Below are positions 26,656 through 34,646 of a stretch of DNA of 64,000 bases, piece by piece. The notes under the pieces were generated by a model that did not search any database, was not told where the DNA came from, and was given only the letters and a program-made list of their open reading frames with translations. Each line of letters starts with the position of its first letter. Position 1 is the first letter of the stretch. The DNA lies in contig NZ_CP050902.1 in NCBI RefSeq assembly GCF_012272695.1, forward strand, positions 3,162,001 through 3,226,000, read 5' to 3'. The DNA comes from Nocardioides sp. JQ2195. GTDB taxonomy: Bacteria; Actinomycetota; Actinomycetes; Propionibacteriales; Nocardioidaceae. Both the position numbers and the translations under genes were made by a program.

Positions 26656-28046
26656 CTGTCTCCTCCGTCTGCCAGAGCCCTGCCGTCGTCGGAGGCCTCG
26701 GGATCTCGTCCCCCGGCCTCCAGGTCTTCGTCCACCGCCTCCACCGGGTCCTCGCCCACCTGCGTGAAGGCGGCGAGGTGCTGCACCACGGCGTTGACCA
26801 CCGCAGCCAGGGGTACGGCGACCAGCGCGCCGGCGACCCCGGCCACGATCACCCCGCACCCGATCGCCACGATGACCCCGAGCGGGTGCACCGAGACGAA
26901 GCGACCCATCAGGAACGGCTGCAGGACGTGGCCCTCGATCTGCTGGACGAGGACCACGCCACCCAGCATGAGCAGGGCGGTGAACGGCCCCTGGGCGACC
27001 AGCGCGACCAGGATCGCCACGGAGCCCGCGATCGTGGCCCCGATCATCGGGACGAACGCCCCGAGGAAGACCAGCACGCCGATCGGCGCCACCAGCGGGA
27101 CGTCGAGCAGGGCGGCCACGATCATGATGCCGATGGCGTCGACCAGGGCGACCACGACCGTGGCCCGCACGAACTGGGTCAGCGAGACCCAGGCGACCCG
27201 GCCCGAGGAGTCGACCCGCTCGCGGGAGGCCCGCGGGAAGATCCGGACCATCCACGACCAGATCCGGTCGCCGTCGGCCAGGAAGAAGTAGGTGGCGAAG
27301 AGGACGATGAAGAAGCCGGCCAGCACGTGACCCAGGGCCGCGCCGAACTCGGTGACCTGGCCGATCACCTCGGCGTCCTTGGACCGCTCGGTGATGCTCT
27401 TCTGGATCTCCTCGAGCCAGCCGTTGATCTGGGAGTCGCTGGCCTGCAGGGGGCCGTCCTGCAACCAGGTGCGGATCCGACCGATGCCGTCGACGACCTG
27501 GTCGGCCAGCTGGGTGCCGCCGGCGATCACCTCGCGGCTGACGAAGGTGAGCAGGGCACCGACCACGGCGATGCCGCCCAGGACGACCAGACCCGCACCG
27601 AGGGCCCGGGGAACCCCGATCGCCTTCATCGCCCGCACCAGCGGTGCGGCCAGGGCAGCGATCAGCAGGGCGATCACCAGCGGGAGGGTGATCACCGCGA
27701 AGTAGGCCAGCAGCCAGAGCACGCCGAGGAGCGCGGCGGCGATGATGATGGACCGCCAGGCCCAGGCCGCGGCCAGGTCGAGCGCCCAGGGCACCTGCGC
27801 CCGGGTGAGGTTCGACGGGCCGGTCTCGATCGGGCTCGGGCCGGCCCGGCGCTCGGCCCGCATCAGGGCCCACTGGCTGGCCAGCTGTTGGGTCAGCCGC
27901 TCGGACACCGTCTCCTCGTCCACGGCGTCGCGGTCGCGGCTCCTGCCGAGGAGGAATCGGCGCTTGGGCTCGTCGACCCCGAGGTCCTCGTCAGGGATAG
28001 CCTGCTCGGGCTCGGGCCGGTCGGACTCGTCAGCTTCGTTGCTCAC
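26652..28046 (-). CDS. AI-2E family (PerM-like) transporter
   Basis: The 464-residue membrane protein has a long charged N-terminal cytosolic region (about 1-85), paired helices at about 90-135 and 155-185, a periplasmic domain (about 190-270) and a C-terminal helix bundle with the conserved PLVAPIGVLVFLGAFVPMIG segment. Members export small molecules or exchange ions; despite the name, AI-2 transport is not proven for most. GTG 28046 is chosen because TAGCCT lies 7 bases upstream and the extended upstream frame overlaps the neighbouring gene. It is coupled to ilvA by a GTGA overlap. Confidence 0.9.
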   Translation of the reverse strand: MSNEADESDRPEPEQAIPDEDLGVDEPKRRFLLGRSRDRDAVDEETVSERLTQQLASQWALMRAERRAGPSPIETGPSNLTRAQVPWALDLAAAWAWRSIIIAAALLGVLWLLAYFAVITLPLVIALLIAALAAPLVRAMKAIGVPRALGAGLVVLGGIAVVGALLTFVSREVIAGGTQLADQVVDGIGRIRTWLQDGPLQASDSQINGWLEEIQKSITERSKDAEVIGQVTEFGAALGHVLAGFFIVLFATYFFLADGDRIWSWMVRIFPRASRERVDSSGRVAWVSLTQFVRATVVVALVDAIGIMIVAALLDVPLVAPIGVLVFLGAFVPMIGATIAGSVAILVALVAQGPFTALLMLGGVVLVQQIEGHVLQPFLMGRFVSVHPLGVIVAIGCGVIVAGVAGALVAVPLAAVVNAVVQHLAAFTQVGEDPVEAVDEDLEAGGRDPEASDDGRALADGGDR

Positions 28047-28056
28047 GATCGACAGG

Positions 28057-29478
28057 CTATGCCACGCCGGGATGCAGCCTGCGGACGAGTTGTCCCGCCG
28101 CTCCGGGATGCTCGTCGACGAGCAGCCCGGCGGCGGCCAGCACGTAGTCGACGTCGACCACGGTGGCAGGCTGGCGGGGCAGCTGCCACCCGCCCTCGAC
28201 CTCCCCGACCACGGCCCCGAGGACCCGGTCGGCGACCCCGTCGGCACCGTTGCGGAGCACACCACCCGAGCCGACCAGCAGGTCCACCTCGCGCAGGTCC
28301 TTGCCGGTGCGCTCGACCACGCGGCCCTCCGGGCTCAGCACGACCCGCGACCGGCCGGCATGGCGGCGCAGGGCCACCCCGACGGCGGCGGCCGCGATGG
28401 CCTCGTCGTACGCCTCCTCGCCGGTGGAGTCCGGGAGGTACGCCGGGTCGTCCACGCGCGCGGCCGCGGCGGCCCGCAGCCCCTCGTCCTCGGCGAGCAG
28501 CCCGGCGTCGATGCCCTCGGTCACGGTGCTGGCCGCCGACCAGCGCATCCCGAGGTCGCCCTCGACCGTGCGGGTGACCGGGGTCGTGGCCACGACCTCG
28601 CGGGCCAGGCCGGCCTCGGTGAGCCCGTCCTCCGGGTCCACCTCGATCACCGAGTGCACGTCGGTGGTGGCGCCACCGACGTCGACCACGACCACGTCTC
28701 CCGCGCCGGGGGCATCGAGACCGCGGGCCAGCAGCTCGACCCCGGTGAGGACGACGTCGGGCGTGGCGCCGCGGACCATCGCGGTGAAGTCGGTGCGCGC
28801 GCTCAGGTGCTTGCCGCCGATGACGTGGGCCAGGAACATCTCGCGGATCGCGGAGCGGGCGGAGCCGGGTGTGAGCACGCCGATGCGTGGCACCACGTTG
28901 TCGGCCAGCACGTGGGGCCGCGCGGACAGGATCGCCGAGACGTCGTCGCGGGCGTCCACGTTGCCGGCCACCACCACCGGCCCCTGCCAAGTGCCCGCGG
29001 CGAGCTGTCGGGCACACGCGAGCAGGACCTCGTCGTTGCCACCGTCGGTGCCCCCGGTGAGCAGCACGACGTCGGGCTCGGAGGCCACCAGCTCGGCGTC
29101 GAAGTCGTGGCCGTCGGCGGCGGCGATCACCGCCACCACCTTGCCCCCGCTGCTCAGCGCGACCCTGCGCCCGGCCTCCGCGGTGACCAGCTCCTCGTTG
29201 CCGACCACGGCGATCCGCAGGCCGCCGCCGGCCGAGGAGCAGGCCAGGACCGGTGCCGTGGCCGCCCGCGGGTCAGCCTCGGTGAGGCGGGCCAGGCAGG
29301 CGTCGAACCCGTCGAGGACATCCGTGTCGATGGTGGTCCGGTGGTCGGCCGCGGCCAGGATCGCGCCGTCGGAGAGACCGATCAGCGCGCTCTTGGTGAA
29401 GGTCGACCCGAAGTCGACGCAGACGACGGCGTCGGGCTCGAGGGAACGGCGGGCCTCCGGCTGCTCAGCCGAGGGCAC
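28057..29478 (-). CDS. MutL/GlmL-like ATPase (glutamate-mutase accessory family)
   Basis: The protein has about 473 residues and an ASKHA fold: VVCVDFGSTFTKSALIGL phosphate-1 near residue 16, VVVVDVGGATTDVHSVIEVD phosphate-2 near 265, and an adenosine-type motif VDLLVGSGGVLRNG near 415. These match the MutL family linked to B12-dependent glutamate mutase, where GlmL is a reactivase-like partner. No mutase subunit gene lies nearby, so the role here is open. GTG 29478 is chosen (14-base overlap with metB); an in-frame ATG at 29523 would give a 59-base overlap. Confidence 0.82.
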   Translation of the reverse strand: MPSAEQPEARRSLEPDAVVCVDFGSTFTKSALIGLSDGAILAAADHRTTIDTDVLDGFDACLARLTEADPRAATAPVLACSSAGGGLRIAVVGNEELVTAEAGRRVALSSGGKVVAVIAAADGHDFDAELVASEPDVVLLTGGTDGGNDEVLLACARQLAAGTWQGPVVVAGNVDARDDVSAILSARPHVLADNVVPRIGVLTPGSARSAIREMFLAHVIGGKHLSARTDFTAMVRGATPDVVLTGVELLARGLDAPGAGDVVVVDVGGATTDVHSVIEVDPEDGLTEAGLAREVVATTPVTRTVEGDLGMRWSAASTVTEGIDAGLLAEDEGLRAAAAARVDDPAYLPDSTGEEAYDEAIAAAAVGVALRRHAGRSRVVLSPEGRVVERTGKDLREVDLLVGSGGVLRNGADGVADRVLGAVVGEVEGGWQLPRQPATVVDVDYVLAAAGLLVDEHPGAAGQLVRRLHPGVA

Positions 29479-30628
29479 GGTCGAGGTCGGCGAGCAGGTC
29501 GTCGGCGGTCTCGATGCCGACACTCAGCCGGATCAGGTCTGCGGGCACCTCGAGATCCGTGCCGGCCACCGACGCGTGGGTCATCCGGCCCGGGTGCTCG
29601 ATCAGCGACTCGACACCGCCGAGCGACTCACCGAGGGTGAACACCTGCGCCTTCGCGCAGACGTCGAGCGCCAGCTGCTCGTCACCCTTGACCCGGAACG
29701 ACACGATGCCGCCGTACCTCTTCATCTGCTTGGAGGCGACCGCGTGGCCGGGGTGCTCCTCGAGGCCGGGGTAGATCACCTGGGCCACCTTGGGGTGCTT
29801 CGTCAGGAACTCGACGACCCGCTCGGCGTTGTCGCAGTGGCGGTCCATCCGCACGCCGAGCGTCTTCAGGCCGCGGTGGGTGAGGAAGGAGTCGAAGGGG
29901 CCAGCGACCGCACCCATGGAGTTCTGGTGGAAGGCGACCTTCTCGGCCACCTCCAGGTCGCGTACGACGAGTGCTCCCCCGACGACGTCGGAGTGGCCGC
30001 CACAGTACTTCGTGGTCGAGTGCACGACCACGTCGGCACCGAGGGTGATCGGCTGCTGCAGGTAGGGCGAGGCGAAGGTGTTGTCGACGACGAGCAGCGC
30101 ACCGGCCTCGTGGGCGACCCCGGCGAGCGCCTCGATGTCGCCGATGTTGAGCAGCGGGTTGGTCGGGGTCTCGACCCACACGAGCTTGGTCTCACCGGGC
30201 CGGATCGCGGCGCGCACCGCGTCGACGTCGGAGACCGCGGCCGGGCTGTGCGCCAGGCCCCAGGGGGCGGCGACCTTGTCGAACAGGCGGAAGGTGCCGC
30301 CGTACGCATCATCGGGGATGACCGCGTGGTCACCGGGTCGGCACAGGGCGCGCATGAGGGTGTCCTCGGCGGCCATGCCGGAGGCGAACGCGAAGCCGCG
30401 CTCGCCCTGCTCGAGGGCCGTGAGCACGCCCTCCAGTGCGGTCCGCGTGGGGTTCGCGGAGCGGCTGTACTCGTAGCCGCCGCGCATCCCGCCGACACCG
30501 TCCTGCTTGTAGGTGCTGGTCGCATAGATCGGTGGGATCACGGCGCCGGTCATCTCGTCGGGTTCGTAGCCCGCGTGGATCGCCCGCGTCTCGAAGCCGG
30601 TCTTCTCGGAGTGCTCTTGGGTGCTCAC
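29465..30628 (-). CDS. metB: Cystathionine gamma-synthase/lyase
   Basis: This 387-residue Cys/Met-metabolism PLP enzyme has the substrate-loop EYSRSANPTR near residue 50, FASGMAAEDTLM near 82, and the PLP lysine in VVHSTTKYCGGHSDVVGG near 205. It either builds cystathionine from an activated homoserine plus cysteine or cleaves it; the M. tuberculosis homologue Rv1079 is annotated metB. With cbs at 44480 it would complete reverse transsulfuration. GTG 30628 stands 7 bases from TAGAGT, so the transcript is probably leaderless. Confidence 0.93.
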   Translation of the reverse strand: MSTQEHSEKTGFETRAIHAGYEPDEMTGAVIPPIYATSTYKQDGVGGMRGGYEYSRSANPTRTALEGVLTALEQGERGFAFASGMAAEDTLMRALCRPGDHAVIPDDAYGGTFRLFDKVAAPWGLAHSPAAVSDVDAVRAAIRPGETKLVWVETPTNPLLNIGDIEALAGVAHEAGALLVVDNTFASPYLQQPITLGADVVVHSTTKYCGGHSDVVGGALVVRDLEVAEKVAFHQNSMGAVAGPFDSFLTHRGLKTLGVRMDRHCDNAERVVEFLTKHPKVAQVIYPGLEEHPGHAVASKQMKRYGGIVSFRVKGDEQLALDVCAKAQVFTLGESLGGVESLIEHPGRMTHASVAGTDLEVPADLIRLSVGIETADDLLADLDRALG

Positions 30629-30761
30629 GGACCCGACTCTAGCCACGCCCCGTGGGATCTTCGAGGGGTGGCTCCGCACCGCCACGGCCGCAACCGGCGC
30701 CGGACCACCTCGCCCCCTTGTCCTGAGCCCCCGACGGGCGGAAGATCGGGGTGAGGGCGCC

Positions 30762-31202
30762 ATGATCGATTCCATCTCCATGCTCGACCAGCCCGGCCAG
30801 TCCCTCGGAGACGCGTCGGACGACCCCGACGCGCCCCGGCACCAGCACTCCCCTCTCTGGAGCGCCGTCGCGATGGTGGCGATCATCTCGGTGGGCGGCG
30901 CGATCAACGGCTACTCGACGTCCTACGCCGACCAGGCCGCCCGCGACACCGCGCCCGGCACCGAGCAGACGCTCTCCGGTTTCGACGTCATGGAGCTGTG
31001 CCGGGTCGAGATGCTCAACCTGGGCATCCACCGCTACACGGTGCCGACCTTCATCCCCGACCGCCACGGCAACAACGTGCAGGCCGAGCAGCCGTGGCGG
31101 GTCGGTGCCACGGTCAAGGTGCTCCCGGACCGCCGCGTCGCCGGCACGCAGGAGCCCGAGCCGTACGCCGACACGGTGGCGTGCACCATCCCAGCCGAGT
31201 GA
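30762..31202 (+). CDS. Hypothetical membrane-anchored exported protein
   Basis: The 146-residue protein has a 30-residue polar N-terminus, one membrane helix (about 33-50: AVAMVAIISVGGAINGYS) and an exported domain with two Cys (VMELCRVEML and VACTIPAE). ATG 30762 is preceded by GTGAGGG; upstream in-frame extension has no ribosome site. I do not recognise the family. Confidence 0.7.
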   Translation: MIDSISMLDQPGQSLGDASDDPDAPRHQHSPLWSAVAMVAIISVGGAINGYSTSYADQAARDTAPGTEQTLSGFDVMELCRVEMLNLGIHRYTVPTFIPDRHGNNVQAEQPWRVGATVKVLPDRRVAGTQEPEPYADTVACTIPAE

Positions 31203-31290
31203 CCAGCTCCGTGCGGCACCGGGAACGATCGGCGGCTTCCCGTTGTTGAGACACTGGAGGACCCCGCCCCCGAGACCCGAGGAGACGCCC

Positions 31291-31935
31291 GTGTTCGGCC
31301 GCCACAAGACCGAGATGGTCACCCCCGAGAACGCCCTGCCCGGTCGCACCGAGGCCTGGTTCAACCTCTCCGACAAGCACGTGGTGCTCGACGCGCCGGT
31401 GATCACCGACGTCGTCCCGGACGGCCTCGAGGTCGCGGTCTTCGGGCTCGGCTGCTTCTGGGGAGCCGAGGAGATCTACTGGCAGAAGGACGGCGTCTGG
31501 TCGACGTCGGTCGGCTACGCCGGTGGCTCGACGCCGCACCCGTCCTACGAGGAGGTCTGCTCCGGCATGACCGGCCACACCGAGGCGGTCCGGGTGGTCT
31601 TCGACCCGACCGTCGTCTCCTACGCCGACCTGGTGAAGACGTTCTTCGAGGTGCACGACCCGACCCAGGGCTACCGCCAGGGCAACGACGTCGGCACCCA
31701 GTACCGCTCCGCGATCTACACCTTCGGCGAGGCGCAGCGGGAGACCGCTCTCGAGCTCACCAAGGCCTACGGCGCCGAGCTCGAGCGTCGCGGTCTCGGC
31801 CAGATCAGCACCGAGATCCGTCCGGCCCCGACCTACTACTACGCCGAGGACGTCCACCAGCAGTACTTGGCGAAGAACCCGTTCGGCTACCGCTGCCACG
31901 CCAACACCGGCGTACGTTTCCCCGAGACCGCCTGA
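31291..31935 (+). CDS. msrA: Peptide-methionine (S)-S-oxide reductase
   Basis: MsrA repairs methionine S-sulfoxide in proteins. The 214-residue protein has the catalytic GLGCFWGAEE motif near residue 52, YAGGSTPHPSYEEVCSGMTGHTE in two stretches near 75-98, and the C-terminal GYRCHANTGV Cys that can act as resolving residue. GTG 31291 follows GAGGAGA. Confidence 0.96.
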   Translation: MFGRHKTEMVTPENALPGRTEAWFNLSDKHVVLDAPVITDVVPDGLEVAVFGLGCFWGAEEIYWQKDGVWSTSVGYAGGSTPHPSYEEVCSGMTGHTEAVRVVFDPTVVSYADLVKTFFEVHDPTQGYRQGNDVGTQYRSAIYTFGEAQRETALELTKAYGAELERRGLGQISTEIRPAPTYYYAEDVHQQYLAKNPFGYRCHANTGVRFPETA

Positions 31936-31950
31936 CCCGGGTCGCGTCCC

Positions 31951-32337
31951 GTGCCGTCCGAGGGGCCGCGCAGCGCGCCGGAGCTCACGGTGATCACGCT
32001 GTGCGGCTCCATGCGATTCCATCAGGAGCTCCAGCGCCTGGCCGCCGAGCTGACGCTCGCCGGGCACGTGGTGCTGGCGCCGACGCCACTGGCCCCGGCT
32101 GCCTCGGCCACAGTCCCGGCCCTCGGGGAGCCGAGTCCGGAGGAACTGACCGTGGAGGAACGCGCCCGGCTCGGCCGGATCCACCTGCAGAAGGTGGCGA
32201 TGGCCGACGAGGTCCTCGTCGTCAACGTGGGCGGCCATGTCGGCGAGAGCACCACCCACGAAATCGAGCACGCTGTGTCGCTCGGGATCCCGGTGCGCTA
32301 CCTCGAGCCCCACGCGCCTGACGGCGCCGACGATTGA
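31951..32337 (+). CDS. Nucleoside 2-deoxyribosyltransferase-like (SLOG-fold) protein
   Basis: The 128-residue protein reads TVITLCGSMRFHQELQRLA, then ADEVLVVNVGGHVGESTTHE followed by IEHAVSLGIPVRYLEP. The GSMRF start, the VNxGGHxGESTTxE motif and length fit the nucleoside 2-deoxyribosyltransferase-like/SLOG group that binds or cleaves nucleotides. Catalytic Glu is plausibly within GESTTHE. GTG 31951 lies 15 bases after msrA. Substrate is unknown. Confidence 0.65.
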   Translation: MPSEGPRSAPELTVITLCGSMRFHQELQRLAAELTLAGHVVLAPTPLAPAASATVPALGEPSPEELTVEERARLGRIHLQKVAMADEVLVVNVGGHVGESTTHEIEHAVSLGIPVRYLEPHAPDGADD

Positions 32338-32364
32338 GATCAGCTGCACTTCCCCGCGCCTGGT

Positions 32365-32453
32365 GGTCCGATCGACATGCAGTTGCGACCATCTCGCGCG
32401 CCGCTGAGCGTGACCGGCCGTCGGAATCGTCCCAACTGCATGTCGATCGGACC
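32365..32453. repeat. Perfect 21-bp inverted repeat with 47-base loop
   Basis: The arm at 32365-32385 (GGTCCGATCGACATGCAGTT then G) is exactly complementary to 32433-32453. Counting inwards past one mismatch the arms reach 24 of 25 (32365-32389, 32429-32453). It fills much of the 346-base gap between the SLOG-like and YCII genes. No ORF or transposase is associated. Confidence 0.92.
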
Positions 32454-32643
32454 TCGCTTCACCCTTGCGCTGAGCTCCGCCGGGGCCGCGCGCCGCGTGC
32501 ACGGGCTGGACGCCGCGGTCGTGCGCGACCCGGGCGGCGCGCTCGTCGCGCTCGTCGCATTCGCCGCGAAGCGTTCCTGAGGTCGACGAGATTTCCGGCA
32601 TGATCGTGTCGATTCCCCTGTTGGTCGATCGTCACTGAGGTGA

Positions 32644-32664
32644 GGGCGGGCAACGGGCCCGCCC
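32644..32664 (+). terminator. GC-rich hairpin upstream of the YCII gene
   Basis: GGGCGGGC (32644-32651) pairs with GCCCGCCC (32657-32664) around a 5-base loop. It lies 20 bases before the YCII-protein ATG. It may end upstream transcription or shield the leader. The remainder of the 32338-32683 gap shows nothing else beyond the 21-bp inverted repeat. Confidence 0.5.
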
Positions 32665-32683
32665 ACGACAATCAGGAGCCGTC

Positions 32684-33043
32684 ATGGCCGAGTACCTCAT
32701 CTTCTTCAACCAGCAGTGGGTCGGTGACCACCCCGAGGAGTGGTACGCCACCCGCGTGAAGCCCTCGATGGCGGTGATGGCAGAGATGAAGGAAGCCGGT
32801 GTCTACGTGTACGCCGGCGGGCTCGAGGAAGGCGACCAGGGCCCGATCTCCTCCGCCGACGACACCAGCGGCGAGCTCGTGATCAGCGACGGTCCGTACG
32901 TCGAGACCACCGAGTTCCTCGGTGGCCTGACCATCATCGACGTCCCCGACGACGAGCAGGCCAGGTACTGGTGCGGTCGCGTGGCTCAGGGCTGTGGCTG
33001 GCCGCAGGAGGTGCGCAAGTTCAAGCCGCGCCCGCCCGGGTGA
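32684..33043 (+). CDS. YCII-related (DGPF-type) protein
   Basis: The 119-residue ferredoxin-like-fold protein has MKEAGVYVYAGGLEEGDQGP and the family hallmark ISDGPYVETTEFLGGLTII. YCII-like proteins occur near ECF sigma factors and in hydrolytic dehalogenation pathways; no function is fixed. AGGAG precedes ATG 32684. Confidence 0.87.
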   Translation: MAEYLIFFNQQWVGDHPEEWYATRVKPSMAVMAEMKEAGVYVYAGGLEEGDQGPISSADDTSGELVISDGPYVETTEFLGGLTIIDVPDDEQARYWCGRVAQGCGWPQEVRKFKPRPPG

Positions 33044-33050
33044 GCGTGCA

Positions 33051-33089
33051 GGTGGTTTCGAGACGCTCGTGCCTCGCTCCTCAACCACC
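33051..33089 (+). repeat. Dispersed GGTTGAGGAG repeat, copy B (intergenic)
   Basis: The element GGTGGTTTCGAGACGCTCGT then GCCTCGCTCCTCAACCACC is the reverse-oriented form and has 7-bp terminal inverted repeats GGTGGTT/AACCACC. It differs from copy C at a single base within 39. It sits between two convergent genes. Confidence 0.9.
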
Positions 33090-33100
33090 GTCGTCGGTGG

Positions 33101-33385
33101 TCAGGCGTCGATGCTGAGTCGGACCTCCACCGCGTCGCCGAGCACGAGCGCCTCGGGCCGGCGTACGGCGTCCTTGATGGGCAGGAACCAGGTTCCCTCG
33201 CGGGGGTACATCGAGGTGGTGAATTCGGTCTCGCCGATGGTTGCCACCACCGGGACCACGCCCCAGTAGGCCACCGCGGCCTTCACCTCGTCGACCACCT
33301 CGGCGGCCTCCTCGGGGAGCACCACGAAGTGGTAGGGCGCCGGGCCGCGCCACTCGACCAGCGGGCCGACGAACTCGATCTCCAT
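33101..33385 (-). CDS. DUF1905 domain protein
   Basis: The 94-residue beta-rich protein starts MEIEFVGPLVEWRGPAPYHF and ends with DAVRRPEALVLGDAVEVRLS, the DUF1905 pattern (small beta barrel of unknown function). ATG 33385 is chosen over a longer frame because TATCGT lies 6 bases upstream and family homology begins there. Confidence 0.82.
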   Translation of the reverse strand: MEIEFVGPLVEWRGPAPYHFVVLPEEAAEVVDEVKAAVAYWGVVPVVATIGETEFTTSMYPREGTWFLPIKDAVRRPEALVLGDAVEVRLSIDA

Positions 33386-33437
33386 GCCGACACGATAGAC
33401 AGTCGCCGACTCCCGCGTTCTCTGGCACGGTGGAAGC

Positions 33438-33860
33438 ATGAGCACACCCACCGAACTTGGTCTGGCCCGCTGGCATGAACTCGTCGAGTCGAAGGACACG
33501 AGCGGCCTTCGCGACATGATCGCGGAGGACGCCGTGTTCCACTCCCCCGCGGTCCACGCGCCCCAGGAGGGTCGCGATCTGGTCCACCTCTATCTCACCG
33601 GGGCGATCAACATCCTCGGCCCCGAGTTGTCGTACGTCGACGAGTGGACCCGCGAGGACGACGCGATCCTCGAGTTCCGCACGGTGGTCGACGGGCTCGA
33701 CGTCTCGGGCATCGACAGGATCACGTGGGATGACGACGGCAGGATCACTGAGTTCACCGTGATGATCCGACCGGTCAAGGCACTCCATGCCGTGATCAAC
33801 AGGATGGGCGAGGAGCTCACCCGTCAGGCGGAAGAGGCGGGCGACTCCGAGGAGGACTGA
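33438..33860 (+). CDS. SnoaL-like/NTF2-fold protein
   Basis: The 140-residue alpha+beta cone protein has ARWHELVESKDTSGLRDMIA, then EDAVFHSPAVHAP, and the strand DEWTREDDAILEFRTVVDG. NTF2-fold proteins include isomerases, hydratases and ligand binders; no catalytic set can be assigned here. The tail is acidic. Confidence 0.78.
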   Translation: MSTPTELGLARWHELVESKDTSGLRDMIAEDAVFHSPAVHAPQEGRDLVHLYLTGAINILGPELSYVDEWTREDDAILEFRTVVDGLDVSGIDRITWDDDGRITEFTVMIRPVKALHAVINRMGEELTRQAEEAGDSEED

Positions 33861-33896
33861 GGGTCATGGCGCCTATCGACGCGCGGAGCTGAGCGC

Positions 33897-34646
33897 TCAG
33901 GCGCGGCTGATCGCGAACGCGGTGATGAAGCCGAGCGTGGCGATCAGGCCGGCATAGAGGTGGGTGCGCTCGAACGCCTCGGGGATCATCGTGTCGGCGA
34001 CCATGGCCAGGATCGCGCCGGCCGCCACCGCCGTGATCGCGGCGATCACCTCGGGCGCGGCACCGTCCAGCAATAGGACTCCGACCATGCCGGCGATGCC
34101 GCTGGCCACGGCGATCCCGATCCACACCCCGAAGACGTAGCGGGCACTGCGTCCGTTGGCCTTCATCCCCGCCGAGCTGGACAACCCCTCGGGGAGGTTG
34201 GAGATGAAGATCGCCGCCAGCACGGGCCCGCCGATCCCGCCCCCGCCGAGCAGGGAGAGCCCGAGGACGACGGATTCCGGTACGCCGTCGAGCAGGGCGC
34301 CGACGGCGATCGCGGTGCCGCTGCCACTCTGCTCCTGCTCTGACGGCTGCTGGTCCCCCGAGCGCTTGCGGTGCCTGGCTCCGCGTCGGGCGAGGAAGAT
34401 GTTGGCCGCCACGTAGACCAGTGCGCCGCCGAGGAAGCCGCCGACGGTCGGCCACAGGCCGCCGATCTCCTCGGCGTCGTCGACGAGGTCGAAGGAGAGC
34501 GCGGAGATGAGTACGCCGGCGCCGAAGGCCATCACTCCGGCCACGATCGGGCGGGGCACCTTGACGAACCAGGCCACCAGCGCGCCGAGCACGAGGGCGC
34601 CACCGGCCAGGACGCCCCAGAGCCCGGCCTGCAACCAGATCGGCAT
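33897..34646 (-). CDS. ZIP-family metal transporter
   Basis: The 249-residue protein has about eight membrane helices and a polar loop at about 95-115 (RRGARHRKRSGDQQPSEQEQ). The transport motifs are GALLDGVPESVVLGLSL near residue 120 and SNLPEGLSSSAGM near 150, the helix IV/V metal path of ZIP proteins. It imports divalent metals such as Zn or Fe, or exports by ZupT-like mechanisms. Its ATG overlaps the VWA gene stop (TGATG), so it is the third gene of a MoxR-VWA-ZIP operon. Confidence 0.88.
   Translation of the reverse strand: MPIWLQAGLWGVLAGGALVLGALVAWFVKVPRPIVAGVMAFGAGVLISALSFDLVDDAEEIGGLWPTVGGFLGGALVYVAANIFLARRGARHRKRSGDQQPSEQEQSGSGTAIAVGALLDGVPESVVLGLSLLGGGGIGGPVLAAIFISNLPEGLSSSAGMKANGRSARYVFGVWIGIAVASGIAGMVGVLLLDGAAPEVIAAITAVAAGAILAMVADTMIPEAFERTHLYAGLIATLGFITAFAISRA

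Noticed and set aside
28047..28265. Extended N-terminus of the AI-2E transporter
   Set aside because: The extra frame overlaps the MutL-like gene, is low complexity, and TAGCCT sits 7 bases before GTG 28046.
32334..32603. An 89-codon ORF after the SLOG-like gene
   Set aside because: It overlies the 21-bp inverted repeat and has no ribosome site or homology; treated as non-coding.
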